A stretch of DNA of 64,000 nucleotides from Helicobacter winghamensis ATCC BAA-430 (GCF_028751035.1 NZ_CP063533.1:434001-498000), one strand, 5' to 3'; shown: positions 9,347 to 18,767, counted from the stretch's first letter. Numbers and translations: made by a program. Notes: generated by a model not told the origin, from the letters alone.

Positions 9347-10204
9347 ATGATGTTTCAAGGTAAATGGAAGGTTTTAATTACTAGTATAATTTTGAGTGTT
9401 TCTGCAGTCTCTGCGGCACCATCGCTAGTTAGTGGGATTGCATTTTTTGTTAATGGCGATCCTGTAACTTTGGTTGAGCTATACAAAACACAACAAAGAG
9501 AAAAAGTTTCACAAGATGTAGCAGTAGATAGGCTGATTAATGAGCGTTTGCACGAAGAAGAGATAAAAAAGCGCAAGCTTAGTGTTAATGATTTGGAAAT
9601 TGAAGATGAAATCCGGAGAGTTGCAAAGCAAAATAAAACAACACTTGAAAAAGTGCGTAAATATGTAGAAGGCAATGGTGGTAACTGGAATACTTACAAA
9701 GAAGATATTAAAAAAGAGATTTTAAAGCGTAAGTTGTATCAAAGCATCACGCAAGAAAGTTTAAAAATGGTAGACAATAAGGAAATCCTTGAGTATTACA
9801 ATGCAAATCAAAGAGAGTTTTTGATACCGCAAAGCATTGATGTTGTGAAGTTTTATAGTAAGGATAGCACAGCGATTGAACACGTGGTGCAAAGTCGCGG
9901 AAAATCCGTTGCGCCAAATGTAAAAAGTGAAAATGAAGTGCTACAAACCGCGGCATTAAATCCACAGATTGTTTTATCTTTTGCACAGGGAAATGTTGGG
10001 GGATTCACTTCGATTTTTCCTATAGGGGATGATTATGTGACATTTTTAATTAAAGGCAAACATAATCCTGTGCTTTTGCCTTATGAGAGTGCTAAGAATA
10101 TTGCTCTGCAAAAGATTATGCAACGCAAGGAAAATTATGTGATTTATGAATATTTTGAAAAATTGCGCTCAAATGCAAAAGTTAATATTGTGCGTTTAAA
10201 CTAA
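9347..10204 (+). CDS. SurA-like periplasmic peptidyl-prolyl isomerase/chaperone
   Basis: A 285-residue exported protein with a signal peptide ending near VSAAPS. A SurA N-terminal chaperone domain follows (GIAFFVNGDPVTLVELY, then a charged helical segment), and a parvulin-like domain is seen around residues 150-250 (EYYNANQREFLIPQSIDVV...). It probably escorts outer-membrane proteins across the periplasm, like the C. jejuni Cj1289 product. Rotamase motifs are weak, so isomerase activity is uncertain. The next gene, a lipoprotein, starts 12 bases after the stop. Confidence 0.8.
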   Translation: MMFQGKWKVLITSIILSVSAVSAAPSLVSGIAFFVNGDPVTLVELYKTQQREKVSQDVAVDRLINERLHEEEIKKRKLSVNDLEIEDEIRRVAKQNKTTLEKVRKYVEGNGGNWNTYKEDIKKEILKRKLYQSITQESLKMVDNKEILEYYNANQREFLIPQSIDVVKFYSKDSTAIEHVVQSRGKSVAPNVKSENEVLQTAALNPQIVLSFAQGNVGGFTSIFPIGDDYVTFLIKGKHNPVLLPYESAKNIALQKIMQRKENYVIYEYFEKLRSNAKVNIVRLN

Positions 10205-10216
10205 AATAAGGGAGAA

Positions 10217-10747
10217 ATGATGAGAAATTTAGCAAAAGTTGGAATCTTTTTTATGGGAATGGGGGCTTTAATGATGAGTGGCTGTGCGGACTCGCAAGAT
10301 AAATATAATATTGTTCCAAATAATCCGCAGTCTGTAAAATGTTATAACGAGGGCACAAATACTGCTAGAAATTGTGATGATACTGATTATAATAAGGTAT
10401 TGGAATCTAAAGAATGGAAGATTAGCGCATATAGCTATAAACACGCAGTAACCCCATTGAAAAGTGATGCAGAGAGTAATTATAGTGTGCGTTTTGAAAA
10501 AGGAATGATTAACGGAAGTTTGGGTTGTAATAACTTTTTTGGAGCGTATAGCTTAAAAGAAGGAATGCTAAAAATAGAAAATGCGGGAATGACACGCAAA
10601 ATGTGTGATGAAAAGACAATGAAGAATGAAGCGATGATGACAGAGCATTTTTTAAACACGCAAACAAAGATTTTGATTGTTAAAGAAAATAATGAAATGG
10701 GTAAAATTTTCTTTTTGGGAAAGGATTTTTATCTAGTGTTAGATTAA
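10217..10747 (+). CDS. META-domain lipoprotein (HslJ-like)
   Basis: A 176-residue protein with a lipoprotein signal peptide: basic N-terminus, hydrophobic core, then the lipobox L-M-M-S-G-C with the modified cysteine at residue 23. The rest is a single META domain (KEWKISAYSY... NGSLGCNNFFGAYSLKEG...MTRKMCDE) as in HslJ. Function is not established; META proteins are often stress- or heat-linked envelope proteins. It follows the SurA-like gene closely and probably shares its transcript. A hairpin at 10787-10802 may end the unit. Confidence 0.8.
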   Translation: MMRNLAKVGIFFMGMGALMMSGCADSQDKYNIVPNNPQSVKCYNEGTNTARNCDDTDYNKVLESKEWKISAYSYKHAVTPLKSDAESNYSVRFEKGMINGSLGCNNFFGAYSLKEGMLKIENAGMTRKMCDEKTMKNEAMMTEHFLNTQTKILIVKENNEMGKIFFLGKDFYLVLD

Positions 10748-10786
10748 AAAGAAAAGTTTAAAGAAACATTTATCAAAGTTACAATA

Positions 10787-10802
10787 GGCTTTCTAAAAAG
10801 CC
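10787..10802 (+). terminator. Hairpin after the META lipoprotein gene
   Basis: GGCTTT and AAAGCC flank a four-base loop. There is no long T tract after it, so it is a weak terminator candidate. Confidence 0.3.
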
Positions 10803-10826
10803 ATAAGGCAATTATAAAGGCTATAT

Positions 10827-11624
10827 ATGTGGGTTACAAGATCCTATAATGAGAAATTTCAGCAAGAGTTTAAGATAGAGCGTAAATTATTAGAAGCTAA
10901 GGGGGCAAAGAATACTTTGGAGTTGTTTAACTCTGAAGCCTTTGGAGAGATTGCTTTGCTTGATGAAGGATTATTATTAAGAAATCTCTTGTGTGTGCAA
11001 AGCGAACTTTTGGCACATTTGAGTGCTTGTTCACATAAGAATCCTAAGCGTGCATTGATTGTTGGAAGTTTTAATCTTGAACTTGCTTATGAGTTTTTGC
11101 GCCATAGTGCGTTGCAAGTGGATTTTTTACAATTTGACTTAAAGGTTTTAGAATCTTTGATTAGCTTTTTACCGCATTATAGGGAAGTAATGGAAGCGGA
11201 GCGATTCCAACTTATTCCACAACTTAGCACAGAATTTTTAGCACAAAATACCCAAGAAGATAGCGTGAAATATGATATTATTCTTTCTTTAGATTCTAAT
11301 GCTAATGCTTATTCTAAGCTTTTAAGTGACGATGGAATCCTAATTACGCGCACTTCGCAGATTTTACTAGATACACAAAAGGTAAAAGAGCAGTTAAAAT
11401 CTTTGGAAGATTTTAGTGTGAAAATGCCCTTTTTTGCACCTCTATCTTTATTGCAAGATTGTTATATTTTTGCCTCCAAGCTTTATCATCCAGCAGCAGA
11501 TATTCAACTTCAAAAAGCAGATATGTTAGAAGATTTAGAGTATTATCACGCAAATTTGCATTTAAGTGCATTTGTGTTGCCAAAATCTGTAAAATCTGCA
11601 TTTTTTGGCGTGGCAAAAAATTGA
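10827..11624 (+). CDS. speE: Spermidine synthase SpeE
   Basis: Transfers aminopropyl groups to putrescine using decarboxylated S-adenosylmethionine. The 265-residue protein resembles the short Helicobacter enzymes: N-terminal strand domain, EAFGEIALLDEGLLLRN, then a Rossmann core (KRALIVGSFNLELAYEFLRH, then the Asp-rich segment YDIILSLDSNANAY). The usual G-G-G-D-G motif is diverged to GSFNLEL, as in H. pylori. It overlaps coaE by four bases (TTGA), the same pair order as HP0832-HP0831. Confidence 0.88.
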   Translation: MWVTRSYNEKFQQEFKIERKLLEAKGAKNTLELFNSEAFGEIALLDEGLLLRNLLCVQSELLAHLSACSHKNPKRALIVGSFNLELAYEFLRHSALQVDFLQFDLKVLESLISFLPHYREVMEAERFQLIPQLSTEFLAQNTQEDSVKYDIILSLDSNANAYSKLLSDDGILITRTSQILLDTQKVKEQLKSLEDFSVKMPFFAPLSLLQDCYIFASKLYHPAADIQLQKADMLEDLEYYHANLHLSAFVLPKSVKSAFFGVAKN

Positions 11625-12214
11625 GTTTGAAATATGCCATTGCGTTAAGTGGCGGGATAGGAAGTGGCAAAAGCACAATTGCTTCTTTGCTAAGGCTCTA
11701 TGGTTATTGCGTAATTTGTGCAGATTCTATTGCACATAAGGTGTTAGATGAGAGTAAAGAGAGTGTTGTGGCAAAATTTGGCAATGAGATTTTAGGAAGT
11801 GATGGCAAGATTGCACGCAAAAAACTAGGTAAAATCGTGTTTTCTCATGCTTCATTGCGTAAGGAATTAGAAGTAATCTTGCATCCAAAAATTAGAGCAG
11901 AGATTTTAATACAAGCACAAGCACAAGAATTAAAAAAGATTCCATATTTTGTGGATATTCCTTTATTTTTTGAATGTGGGGATTATCCTATTGCGCATTC
12001 TCTTTTGATTGCTACCACGCAAGAGCTGCAAATACAACGCTTAAAAAAGCGAGATAGCTTAAGTGAAAAAGAAGTTATTAGTCGCATAAAAGCACAAATG
12101 CCACTAGAGCAAAAGCGTGTTATGGCGGATTATGTGATTGAAAATTGCGGAAGCCTAGAATCTTTGCAGCAAGAGCTAGAATGTTATTTGCGAGAACATT
12201 TGCCACAATTTTAA
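11621..12214 (+). CDS. coaE: Dephospho-CoA kinase CoaE
   Basis: Last step of coenzyme A synthesis: phosphorylates dephospho-CoA. The P-loop GGIGSGKST is at the N-terminus, followed by DSIAHKVLD, the conserved HP of LHPKIRAE, and VDIPLFFE. I start it at the TTG at 11621, which overlaps the speE stop; this gives 197 residues with the P-loop starting near residue 10, as in the family. The longer frame upstream is only the speE shadow. Confidence 0.93.
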   Translation: MSLKYAIALSGGIGSGKSTIASLLRLYGYCVICADSIAHKVLDESKESVVAKFGNEILGSDGKIARKKLGKIVFSHASLRKELEVILHPKIRAEILIQAQAQELKKIPYFVDIPLFFECGDYPIAHSLLIATTQELQIQRLKKRDSLSEKEVISRIKAQMPLEQKRVMADYVIENCGSLESLQQELECYLREHLPQF

Positions 12215-12264
12215 AATTTAATTTAGTTTTATTAGCTATAATTTCAGTTTTTATTTAAAGTGTA

Positions 12265-12340
12265 GGGGTGTTAGCTCAGCTGGGAGAGCGCAACGCTGGC
12301 AGCGTTGAGGTCAGGAGTTCGATCCTCCTACACTCCACCA
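12265..12340 (+). tRNA. tRNA-Ala (GGC)
   Basis: A 76-base cloverleaf: acceptor GGGGTGT pairs with ACACTCC, the anticodon loop CTGGCAG gives GGC, the T-arm has GTTCGAT, and CCA is encoded. A TATAAT box at 12237-12242 lies upstream. It is followed after nine bases by tRNA-Arg. Confidence 0.96.
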
Positions 12341-12349
12341 TTTCTTTAT

Positions 12350-12426
12350 GCGTCCGTAGCTCAGCTGGATAGAGCAACAGGTTGCGGTCCTGTAGGTCGG
12401 GGATTCGAATTCCTCCGGGCGTACCA
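12350..12426 (+). tRNA. tRNA-Arg (GCG)
   Basis: A 77-base cloverleaf: acceptor GCGTCCG pairs with CGGGCGT, the anticodon stem ACAGG/CCTGT encloses the loop TTGCGGT giving anticodon GCG, the T-loop is TTCGAAT and CCA is encoded. Read from the same promoter as the preceding tRNA-Ala. Confidence 0.95.
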
Positions 12427-12561
12427 CTTTTTATCTTCTTTTTAAAATTTTACTAAGATTTAGAGATTTTTTATGTAGTCTTAGATAAATAAAAACTAAG
12501 CAAAAAATAAAATAATTTAAACAGCAATTGCGCATTAAATGGTAAAACAGAGCAAGAATAT
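12427..12561. other. AT-rich spacer after the tRNA pair
   Basis: Nothing gene-like is visible between the tRNA-Arg and the decayed minus-strand gene. No second copy of the tRNA 3' end was noticed nearby, so there is no direct sign of an integrated element here. Confidence 0.4.
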
Positions 12562-13022
12562 TTACAAAGCAGAGAGAAAACTCTCTATATGCGAGATAGT
12601 TAAACTTTTATCTCTTGTAATAATTTGCTTAAATAAAATCGATATCCCTATTTTTTCTATCTCTAAATTCTGCATTATTATATAAATCATTATAATGCCT
12701 TTTTTAATTGTGTATTTATTTAAGGGTAGATATATTTTGTTAGCATCATCTAGTTTTATAGCGTTGTTTTCTGATTTAAAAGCATTTGCAAATTCTGCAA
12801 CACTAGAAAGAAAAAATTCTTAATATTTTTTGGATTAAATTTGGTATAGCAATTAATATTCCTAGAATTATTTATTGAATTTATACTATTAGCACTATCA
12901 ATATCAATTCTAGCGTAATCAAATAATGTAGCTTGGTTTCCTGCAAGGAAGTCTTATTGCAGTAGTAGTGCTACCATAACTTAAATGCTAGTAACCGCAA
13001 CACTGATTAAATGTTTAATCAT
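12562..13022 (-). pseudogene. Decayed gene for an exported protein, family unknown
   Basis: Read on the minus strand from an ATG at 13022: MIKHLISVAVTSI then a stop. A +1 shift continues as LSYGSTTTAI, resembling the end of a signal peptide; another shift gives DFLAGNQATLFDYARIDIDS and about 30 further residues, and a third, at a run of A's near 12815, gives SVAEFANAFKSENNAIKLDD down to a stop at 12562. Long protein-like stretches in successive frames indicate a gene inactivated by several frameshifts. I do not recognise the family; a secreted or outer-membrane origin is suggested by the leader. Confidence 0.5.
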
Positions 13023-13140
13023 ACTTGCTCATTTATAAAATTGTAAGCAATAATTATTCTAAAGTGTGCATAAAATGATAGCAATTTTATATAATGATTT
13101 TTGGTTGTTATAGGCTTAGATTGTATTTTAGATTCTATAA

Positions 13141-13983
13141 TTATTTAGGATTTTTGGAGGAAAAAGAAGAGTTTTGGAGAAGTGTGAGTTCTGCTTGGGT
13201 AAAGCCGGCTTGTAGTCTTGCTTGTGTGTTAAACTCTGCGTTTGCCTTGGGGAATGAGAAATGGTAGCGTTTTAGAATCTCTATATAAGTACTAGGGCGT
13301 ACTTTTTGTGGAATCTTTTTTGTATCACAAATATAATGAAACCACACATTGCCCTTGCTGACATGGTTAATCTCATCGTGTAAAATCATTTCTAAAGCTT
13401 CTAAAAGTGAATTTTTAATTTTATGTGTGCTGCTACTAACTTTAGCGCACAAAAAGGGATTAACATCTAGCCCCACAGCTTCCATTCCGCGCGGAATCAA
13501 TGCGATTCTATCTAGTAAAACATTGCAATTTTTCATAGCATCAAATAACAAGGTATGCACACCGAAATCCCCATATTTAAAGCCTAGATTGTGCAAAAGA
13601 TTTTCTAAGGCCAAAAAATGCTTGACTTCTTCGTTTGCAACTTCTAGCCAATCCTTGTAATACGCATTTGGTAGGCCTCTAAAGCGATAGGCGCAATCTA
13701 GTGCTAAATCAATGGCAGAAAATTCAATGTGTGCAATAGAGTGGAGCAAATGGGCAACATTTAAATCTGTTTTAAGATATTTGCCTTGTGGGACTTTTCT
13801 GGGAGGAAGAATTTGGCAAAAGTTAGCAAAAGTTGGAATCTCTAGAGGAAGAATTGCAGAATCATAATCAGTGTTAATATGCGCAAAATTCTCCCAAATC
13901 TCTTGGACAAGAGCGCATTTTTCGTGTGAGGTTTTTGTATTTAGAGCTAAAAAAATGTTTTCAAATAAATTTTTAGATTCCAT
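13141..13983 (-). CDS. DUF455 ferritin-like protein
   Basis: A 280-residue all-helical protein of the DUF455 (COG2833) family, related to ferritin-like di-iron proteins. The repeated E-x-x-H motif type is visible: HSIAHIEFSAIDLALD, ANEEVKHFLALE and MILHDEINHVSKGN. The function of the family is not established. I start at the ATG at 13983, preceded by AAGGATAA, instead of the longer frame to 14049. It stands alone on the minus strand, next to a decayed gene. Confidence 0.8.
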   Translation of the reverse strand: MESKNLFENIFLALNTKTSHEKCALVQEIWENFAHINTDYDSAILPLEIPTFANFCQILPPRKVPQGKYLKTDLNVAHLLHSIAHIEFSAIDLALDCAYRFRGLPNAYYKDWLEVANEEVKHFLALENLLHNLGFKYGDFGVHTLLFDAMKNCNVLLDRIALIPRGMEAVGLDVNPFLCAKVSSSTHKIKNSLLEALEMILHDEINHVSKGNVWFHYICDTKKIPQKVRPSTYIEILKRYHFSFPKANAEFNTQARLQAGFTQAELTLLQNSSFSSKNPK

Positions 13984-14259
13984 ATTATTATCCTTAAATT
14001 TTGGATTCCAACTTTTTAGAATTGTAATGGAATCTGTTTTAAAAAGCAAAAGTTATAATTTGTAACTAAATGAAACATATAAGACATATAATTATCCAAT
14101 AAAAAGCTTATAAAATAGGATGTAGTGAGTATTTTTGAGTTATTTTTACACAATTTTCTGAGATTTGTTAAAAAATATTTAGTGATTGCTGCTGAAAAAG
14201 AGATTTTTTAGTACCGATTTTTTAGAATTTAAGTGTAATAAATCAATTGAGGAGGCAGT

Positions 14260-14820
14260 ATGCTTGAGATTAGATGGCATAGCCGCGCAGGACAAGGTGC
14301 AGTAACTGGTGCAAAAGGTTTGGCTGATGTGATTGCTGGCACAGGTAAGGAGGTGCAGGCATTTGCATTTTATGGTTCAGCAAAAAGAGGTGCAGCGATG
14401 ACTGCATATAATAGAATTGATGATAACCCAATTTTAAACCACGAAAAATTTATGAATCCAGATTATATTTTAGTGATTGATCCAGGCTTAGTTTATATCA
14501 CAGATATTTGTGCAAACGCCAAAGAAACAACAAAATATATTATTACAACACATTTGAGTAAAGAAGAGTTTTTGGAGAGTAAGCCAGAGCTTAAAAGTAA
14601 GGAAGTGTATATACTAGATTGTATTGGACTCTCTTTGGAGGCTTTTGGAAAATCAATTCCAAATGCACCTATGCTTGGAGCATTTTTGAAAATTTCAGGT
14701 GCGTTAGAGTTAGATTTTTTCTTAGAGTCTTTTAAAAAAGTGTTAGGTAAAAAACTTCCACAAAAAGTGATTGACGCAAATATGGAAGTTATTAAAAAAG
14801 CTTATGATGCAGTAAAATAA
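14260..14820 (+). CDS. porG: Pyruvate:ferredoxin (flavodoxin) oxidoreductase, gamma subunit
   Basis: First gene of the four-gene operon that decarboxylates pyruvate to acetyl-CoA and passes electrons to flavodoxin or ferredoxin. The 186-residue protein begins LEIRWHSRAGQGAVTGAKGL, the gamma-subunit signature that contacts coenzyme A. A strong GAGGAGG precedes the ATG. The order gamma, delta, alpha, beta is that of H. pylori HP1108-HP1111. Confidence 0.95.
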   Translation: MLEIRWHSRAGQGAVTGAKGLADVIAGTGKEVQAFAFYGSAKRGAAMTAYNRIDDNPILNHEKFMNPDYILVIDPGLVYITDICANAKETTKYIITTHLSKEEFLESKPELKSKEVYILDCIGLSLEAFGKSIPNAPMLGAFLKISGALELDFFLESFKKVLGKKLPQKVIDANMEVIKKAYDAVK

Positions 14821-14832
14821 AGGAGTTAGGCA

Positions 14833-15249
14833 ATGGAATATAAAGGTTGGAATGAGTTTGAAGCGGGATCTGTGCTATTTCCTTTTGACAAAAAAGGAAA
14901 TGAAATGGTAGGACAGCATGCGGATTCTAGAGTATATAGAGAGGATAGCTCTTATACGGCAAGTGTCGCACATTGGCGTGTAGAAAAGCCAGTATTTAAC
15001 CACGATCATTGTATTAACTGCTATTTCTGTTGGGTTTATTGTCCAGATTCCTCAATTTTGGTTAGAGATGAAAAAATGAGTGGAGTTGATTATGTGCATT
15101 GCAAGGGCTGTGGTGTGTGTGTTGAGGTTTGTCCTACAAATCCAAAATCTTTATTAATGTTTAATGACTATGAAACCAATGAAGTAGCACTTGCGAAGTG
15201 GCCCGCAAAAGAAAGCAAGAAAAGCGTATCAAAAGACTTAAAGGATTAG
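14833..15249 (+). CDS. porD: Pyruvate:ferredoxin oxidoreductase, delta subunit (2x4Fe-4S)
   Basis: The electron-transfer subunit, 138 residues. Two ferredoxin-type motifs bind two 4Fe-4S clusters: CINCYFCWVYCP and CKGCGVCVEVCP. The N-terminal half is the usual extension of Helicobacter PorD. It begins 12 bases after porG and is followed by porA two bases after its stop. Confidence 0.95.
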   Translation: MEYKGWNEFEAGSVLFPFDKKGNEMVGQHADSRVYREDSSYTASVAHWRVEKPVFNHDHCINCYFCWVYCPDSSILVRDEKMSGVDYVHCKGCGVCVEVCPTNPKSLLMFNDYETNEVALAKWPAKESKKSVSKDLKD

Positions 15250-15251
15250 TA

Positions 15252-16469
15252 ATGGCTGAAGTTTATGAATTACAAGATGTAGAAGTTTGGGATGGAAATA
15301 TGGCGGCAAGCCACGCAATGCGTCAAGCACAAATTGATGTTGTTTCTGCTTATCCTATCACGCCATCAACACCGATTGTGCAAAATTATGCCACTTTTCT
15401 TTCTAATGGTTATATTGATGGTGAATTTGTAATGGTAGAATCTGAACACGCCGCTATGAGTGGCTGTGTAGGAGCTGCAGCAGCAGGCGGGCGTGTCGCA
15501 ACTGCAACAAGCTCGCAAGGATTTGCTTTAATGGTAGAAGTGCTTTATCAAGCTTCTGGAATGCGTTTGCCGATTGTTTTAAATGTCGTAAATCGTGCAC
15601 TTGCAAGTCCTTTGAATGTTAATGGAGATCATTCTGATATGTATCTAGGGCGTGATGCAGGTTGGATAAATCTTTGTACTTATAATCCACAGGAAGCCTA
15701 TGATTTTAACCTAATGGCGTTTAAGATTGCTGAAGATTATGAGGTAAGATTGCCTGTAATGGTGCATCAAGATGGATTTATCTGCTCACATACTGCACAA
15801 AGTGTGCGTCCTTTGAGTGATGAAGTAGCATATAAATTTATTGGAGATTATAAACCTAAAAATGCAATGCTGGACTTTGAGCGTCCTGCAACTTATGGTT
15901 CACAAACTGAAGAAGATTGGCATTTTGAGCATAAGGCGCAATTACACAATGCAATTATGCAATCTAAACTTGTTATTGAACACACATTTGAAGAGTTTGC
16001 AAAGCTAACAGGGCGTAAATATAATATTGTGGAAACTTATGATATGGAAGATGCGGAAGTTGCGATTGTAGCGCTTGGAACCACTGTGGAATCCGCGCGC
16101 GTTGCGGTGAAGGAAGCAAGAAAAAATGGAATTAAGGCTGGCGTTGTGAGCATTCGCGTGCTTAGACCATTCCCATATCAAGAATTTTGCGTTGCATTAC
16201 AAGGTGTGAAAGCTGTTGCATTTTTAGATAGAAGTTTGCCAGCAGGCGCAATGGGAATGCTTTTTAATGAAGGCGTGGCAGCACTTTATAGTGGGGCAAA
16301 TAAACCAGTGGCTAGCAATTATATCTATGGACTTGGAGGAAGAGATTTAACGCAAAGTCATTTGCAAGAAATCATCAAAGAATTGCAAGAAAATGCAAGA
16401 GTTGGAAAATTAACACATCCAGCGCAGCAATTTATCGGGCTTAGAGGTCCAAAGCTTGGTTTTAATTAA
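15252..16469 (+). CDS. porA: Pyruvate:ferredoxin oxidoreductase, alpha subunit
   Basis: Carries the pyrimidine-binding and transketolase C-terminal-like domains of the enzyme. Signatures include AYPITPSTPIVQ, VESEHAAMSGCVGAAAAGGR with the conserved glutamate, and ATSSQGFALM. The ATG at 15252, preceded by AAAGGATT, gives MAEVYELQD and 405 residues; an upstream frame into porD is not used. Confidence 0.95.
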   Translation: MAEVYELQDVEVWDGNMAASHAMRQAQIDVVSAYPITPSTPIVQNYATFLSNGYIDGEFVMVESEHAAMSGCVGAAAAGGRVATATSSQGFALMVEVLYQASGMRLPIVLNVVNRALASPLNVNGDHSDMYLGRDAGWINLCTYNPQEAYDFNLMAFKIAEDYEVRLPVMVHQDGFICSHTAQSVRPLSDEVAYKFIGDYKPKNAMLDFERPATYGSQTEEDWHFEHKAQLHNAIMQSKLVIEHTFEEFAKLTGRKYNIVETYDMEDAEVAIVALGTTVESARVAVKEARKNGIKAGVVSIRVLRPFPYQEFCVALQGVKAVAFLDRSLPAGAMGMLFNEGVAALYSGANKPVASNYIYGLGGRDLTQSHLQEIIKELQENARVGKLTHPAQQFIGLRGPKLGFN

Positions 16470-16479
16470 GGAGTGCTAA

Positions 16480-17424
16480 ATGAGTGAAATTAAAAATTTA
16501 AAACAATATTCAAGAGCTAGCGAGCGTTTTGAAGGAGCGCATCTTTTATGCCCAGGTTGTGCGCATGGAATGATTGTGCGTGAAGTATTAAATGCCACAG
16601 ATTATCCTTTATTGGTAGCAACTTCTACAGGTTGTTTGGAAGTAAGCACGGCTGTGTATCCTTATACTTCTTGGGATGTGCCTTGGATTCATATTGGTTT
16701 TGAAAATAGCTCTACAGCAATTGCTGGAGCTGAGGCAATGTATAAGGCGTTAAAGCGTAAAAATAAGCTTTATAGTGATAAAGAGCCGAAGTTTGTAGCA
16801 TTTGGTGGTGATGGTTCAACTTATGATATTGGATTCCAGTTTATTAGCGGTTGTTTTGAGAGAGGACACGATTTTACTTATGTGTGTTTGGACAATGAAG
16901 TGTATGCAAACACAGGTGGGCAAAGAAGTGGTTCAACTCCGCTTGGTGCTTCCACAACAACAACACCTGCAGGACGCGTAAGCTATGGAAAAAAAGATAA
17001 AAAGAAGGATCTATTATTTATTATGGCAGCTCATGGTGCACCTTATGTGGCACAAGTTGCTCCTAATAAATGGAAGGATATGAGCAAGAAAATTAAAACC
17101 GCTATTGAAACAGAAGGACCGACTTTTATTAATGCTTTGAGTGCTTGTACAACGGAGTGGAGATTTCCCGCTAATGAAACTGTTGAAATGAGTGATTTGG
17201 CAGTAGATTCTTTAGTGTTTCCGCTATTTGAAATTATTAATGGAACAGAGTTAAGGATTACTTATCGCCCCAAAAATGTTGTGCCTGTAAGGGATTATTT
17301 GGGAGCACAAGCAAGATTTAAGCATTTATTTAAACCGGAGAATGAATATTTAATCGTTGAGTGGCAAAAGCGTGTAGATGCATATTGGGAGTATCTACAA
17401 AGGCGTGAAGAGGCAAAGGTTTAA
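16480..17424 (+). CDS. porB: Pyruvate:ferredoxin oxidoreductase, beta subunit
   Basis: The thiamine-pyrophosphate subunit, 314 residues. It has CPGCAHG near the N-terminus, the TPP motif beginning GDGSTYDIGFQF and ending in DNEVYANTGGQRSGSTP, and further cysteines for the 4Fe-4S cluster. It ends the operon, which is convergent with hisS; a hairpin of TGGATTCCA/TGGAATCCA lies between them. Confidence 0.95.
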   Translation: MSEIKNLKQYSRASERFEGAHLLCPGCAHGMIVREVLNATDYPLLVATSTGCLEVSTAVYPYTSWDVPWIHIGFENSSTAIAGAEAMYKALKRKNKLYSDKEPKFVAFGGDGSTYDIGFQFISGCFERGHDFTYVCLDNEVYANTGGQRSGSTPLGASTTTTPAGRVSYGKKDKKKDLLFIMAAHGAPYVAQVAPNKWKDMSKKIKTAIETEGPTFINALSACTTEWRFPANETVEMSDLAVDSLVFPLFEIINGTELRITYRPKNVVPVRDYLGAQARFKHLFKPENEYLIVEWQKRVDAYWEYLQRREEAKV

Positions 17425-17432
17425 GTAGCAAA

Positions 17433-17454
17433 TGGATTCCATAGTTGGAATCCA
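17433..17454. terminator. Hairpin between convergent porB and hisS
   Basis: TGGATTCCA and TGGAATCCA form a nine-base stem with a TAGT loop, 9 bases past the porB stop and just outside the hisS stop. It can serve both directions although T tracts are poor. It is an inverted pair of the recurrent TTGGAATC motif. Confidence 0.5.
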
Positions 17455-17462
17455 AAATGGAT

Positions 17463-18767
17463 TTAGGATTTAATTGCGTTAATCACTGCTTCAAGCTGCA
17501 AGTGGTTAAATTGCTCTCCACTTTCCATATTTTTTAGTGTGCAAGTGTTTTGCTGCTCTTCTTCTTCACCTGTAATTACAACAAATTTATAGCCTTTATT
17601 ATTTGCATAATTAAAAGATTTTTTAGGTTTTGTAATCTCGGGAAAAACTTCAATTTTTAATCCCTTATCGCGTAAGCTTTGAGCGACTTTATAGCCGTAT
17701 TCCAAGGAGTGGAGAGGGATTAGAAGTGTATCTGCTACATTTTTATCACTTTGGATTAGATTTAGTTCTTCAAGCCCACTTAAAAGCCTATCTAATCCTA
17801 TACTTGCTCCAACTCCACTTAAAGAATCTTTAGAGAAGTTTTGTGTAAGGTTATCATAACGCCCTCCTGAACAAACAGAACCAAGTGAGGGAAGTGCATT
17901 AAGCGTTGTTTCATAAACAATTCCCGTGTAATAGCCAAGTCCGCGTGCAATGGAGAGATTGATTTTATAAAACTTAGCTGGGATTAGTGGGTCTAGGATT
18001 TTACAAAGCGTGCTTAACTCATCAATTCCACTTTTTAGTGTGTGATTTAACTCCCTAAAGGCTTCTAGTTCCTTTAAGAGTTCTAACGCGCTTCCTTTTT
18101 GTATTTTAGCAATAAAGTCTAAAAGCATAGCAATGGAATCTAAATTTAGCGGAGTTTTATTTTGAAGCTCTTGTTTGACGCTCTCTTTGCCAATTTTTTC
18201 AATCTTATCAATAATTCTTAGTACTTCAATGGTGTGGTTGCTTGCATTTAGCGATTCCATTAAGCCGTTAAAAATTTTGCGGTTATTGATATGGATTGTA
18301 AAATCCCTTAATCCCAAATCAAAAAGACTTTGATAAATCACTTGTAAAATTTCAACATCTGCACCTATGCTATCTGTACCAATAAAGTCAAAATCACATT
18401 GCGTAAATTCCCTATAACGTCCCTTTTGCGCGCGTTCTCCGCGAAAAACATTGCCGATGCAATAACGCTTAAAAGGGATTCCAACTTCATTTTTATATTG
18501 TGCGATAAAACGCGCTAAAGGGACAGTTAAATCAAAACGCAACGCAACTTCTCTCTCTCCGTGGTCTAAAAAATGATACATTTCCTTTTGAATCTCATCA
18601 CTTCCTTGTTTTTTTAGGATTTCAGCATATTCTAAATGCGGGGTTTCAATGGGCGCAAATCCAAATTTTTCAAAGGATTGCACGATACTTTGTAGCATTT
18701 TGGATTTCGCATAGGCTTCCTTGGGAAGTCTATCTTTAAAACCGCTTAAAGTGCGTGGTGTTACCAT
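17463..18767 (-). CDS. hisS: Histidyl-tRNA synthetase
   Basis: Class II synthetase, 434 residues. Motif 2 FRGERAQKGRYREFTQCDFD and the histidine-specific motifs ARGLGYYTGIVYE and GGRYDNL are present, with a C-terminal anticodon-binding domain. GGAG precedes the ATG. It is a single-gene unit divergent from rpmE. Confidence 0.97.
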   Translation of the reverse strand: MVTPRTLSGFKDRLPKEAYAKSKMLQSIVQSFEKFGFAPIETPHLEYAEILKKQGSDEIQKEMYHFLDHGEREVALRFDLTVPLARFIAQYKNEVGIPFKRYCIGNVFRGERAQKGRYREFTQCDFDFIGTDSIGADVEILQVIYQSLFDLGLRDFTIHINNRKIFNGLMESLNASNHTIEVLRIIDKIEKIGKESVKQELQNKTPLNLDSIAMLLDFIAKIQKGSALELLKELEAFRELNHTLKSGIDELSTLCKILDPLIPAKFYKINLSIARGLGYYTGIVYETTLNALPSLGSVCSGGRYDNLTQNFSKDSLSGVGASIGLDRLLSGLEELNLIQSDKNVADTLLIPLHSLEYGYKVAQSLRDKGLKIEVFPEITKPKKSFNYANNKGYKFVVITGEEEEQQNTCTLKNMESGEQFNHLQLEAVINAIKS

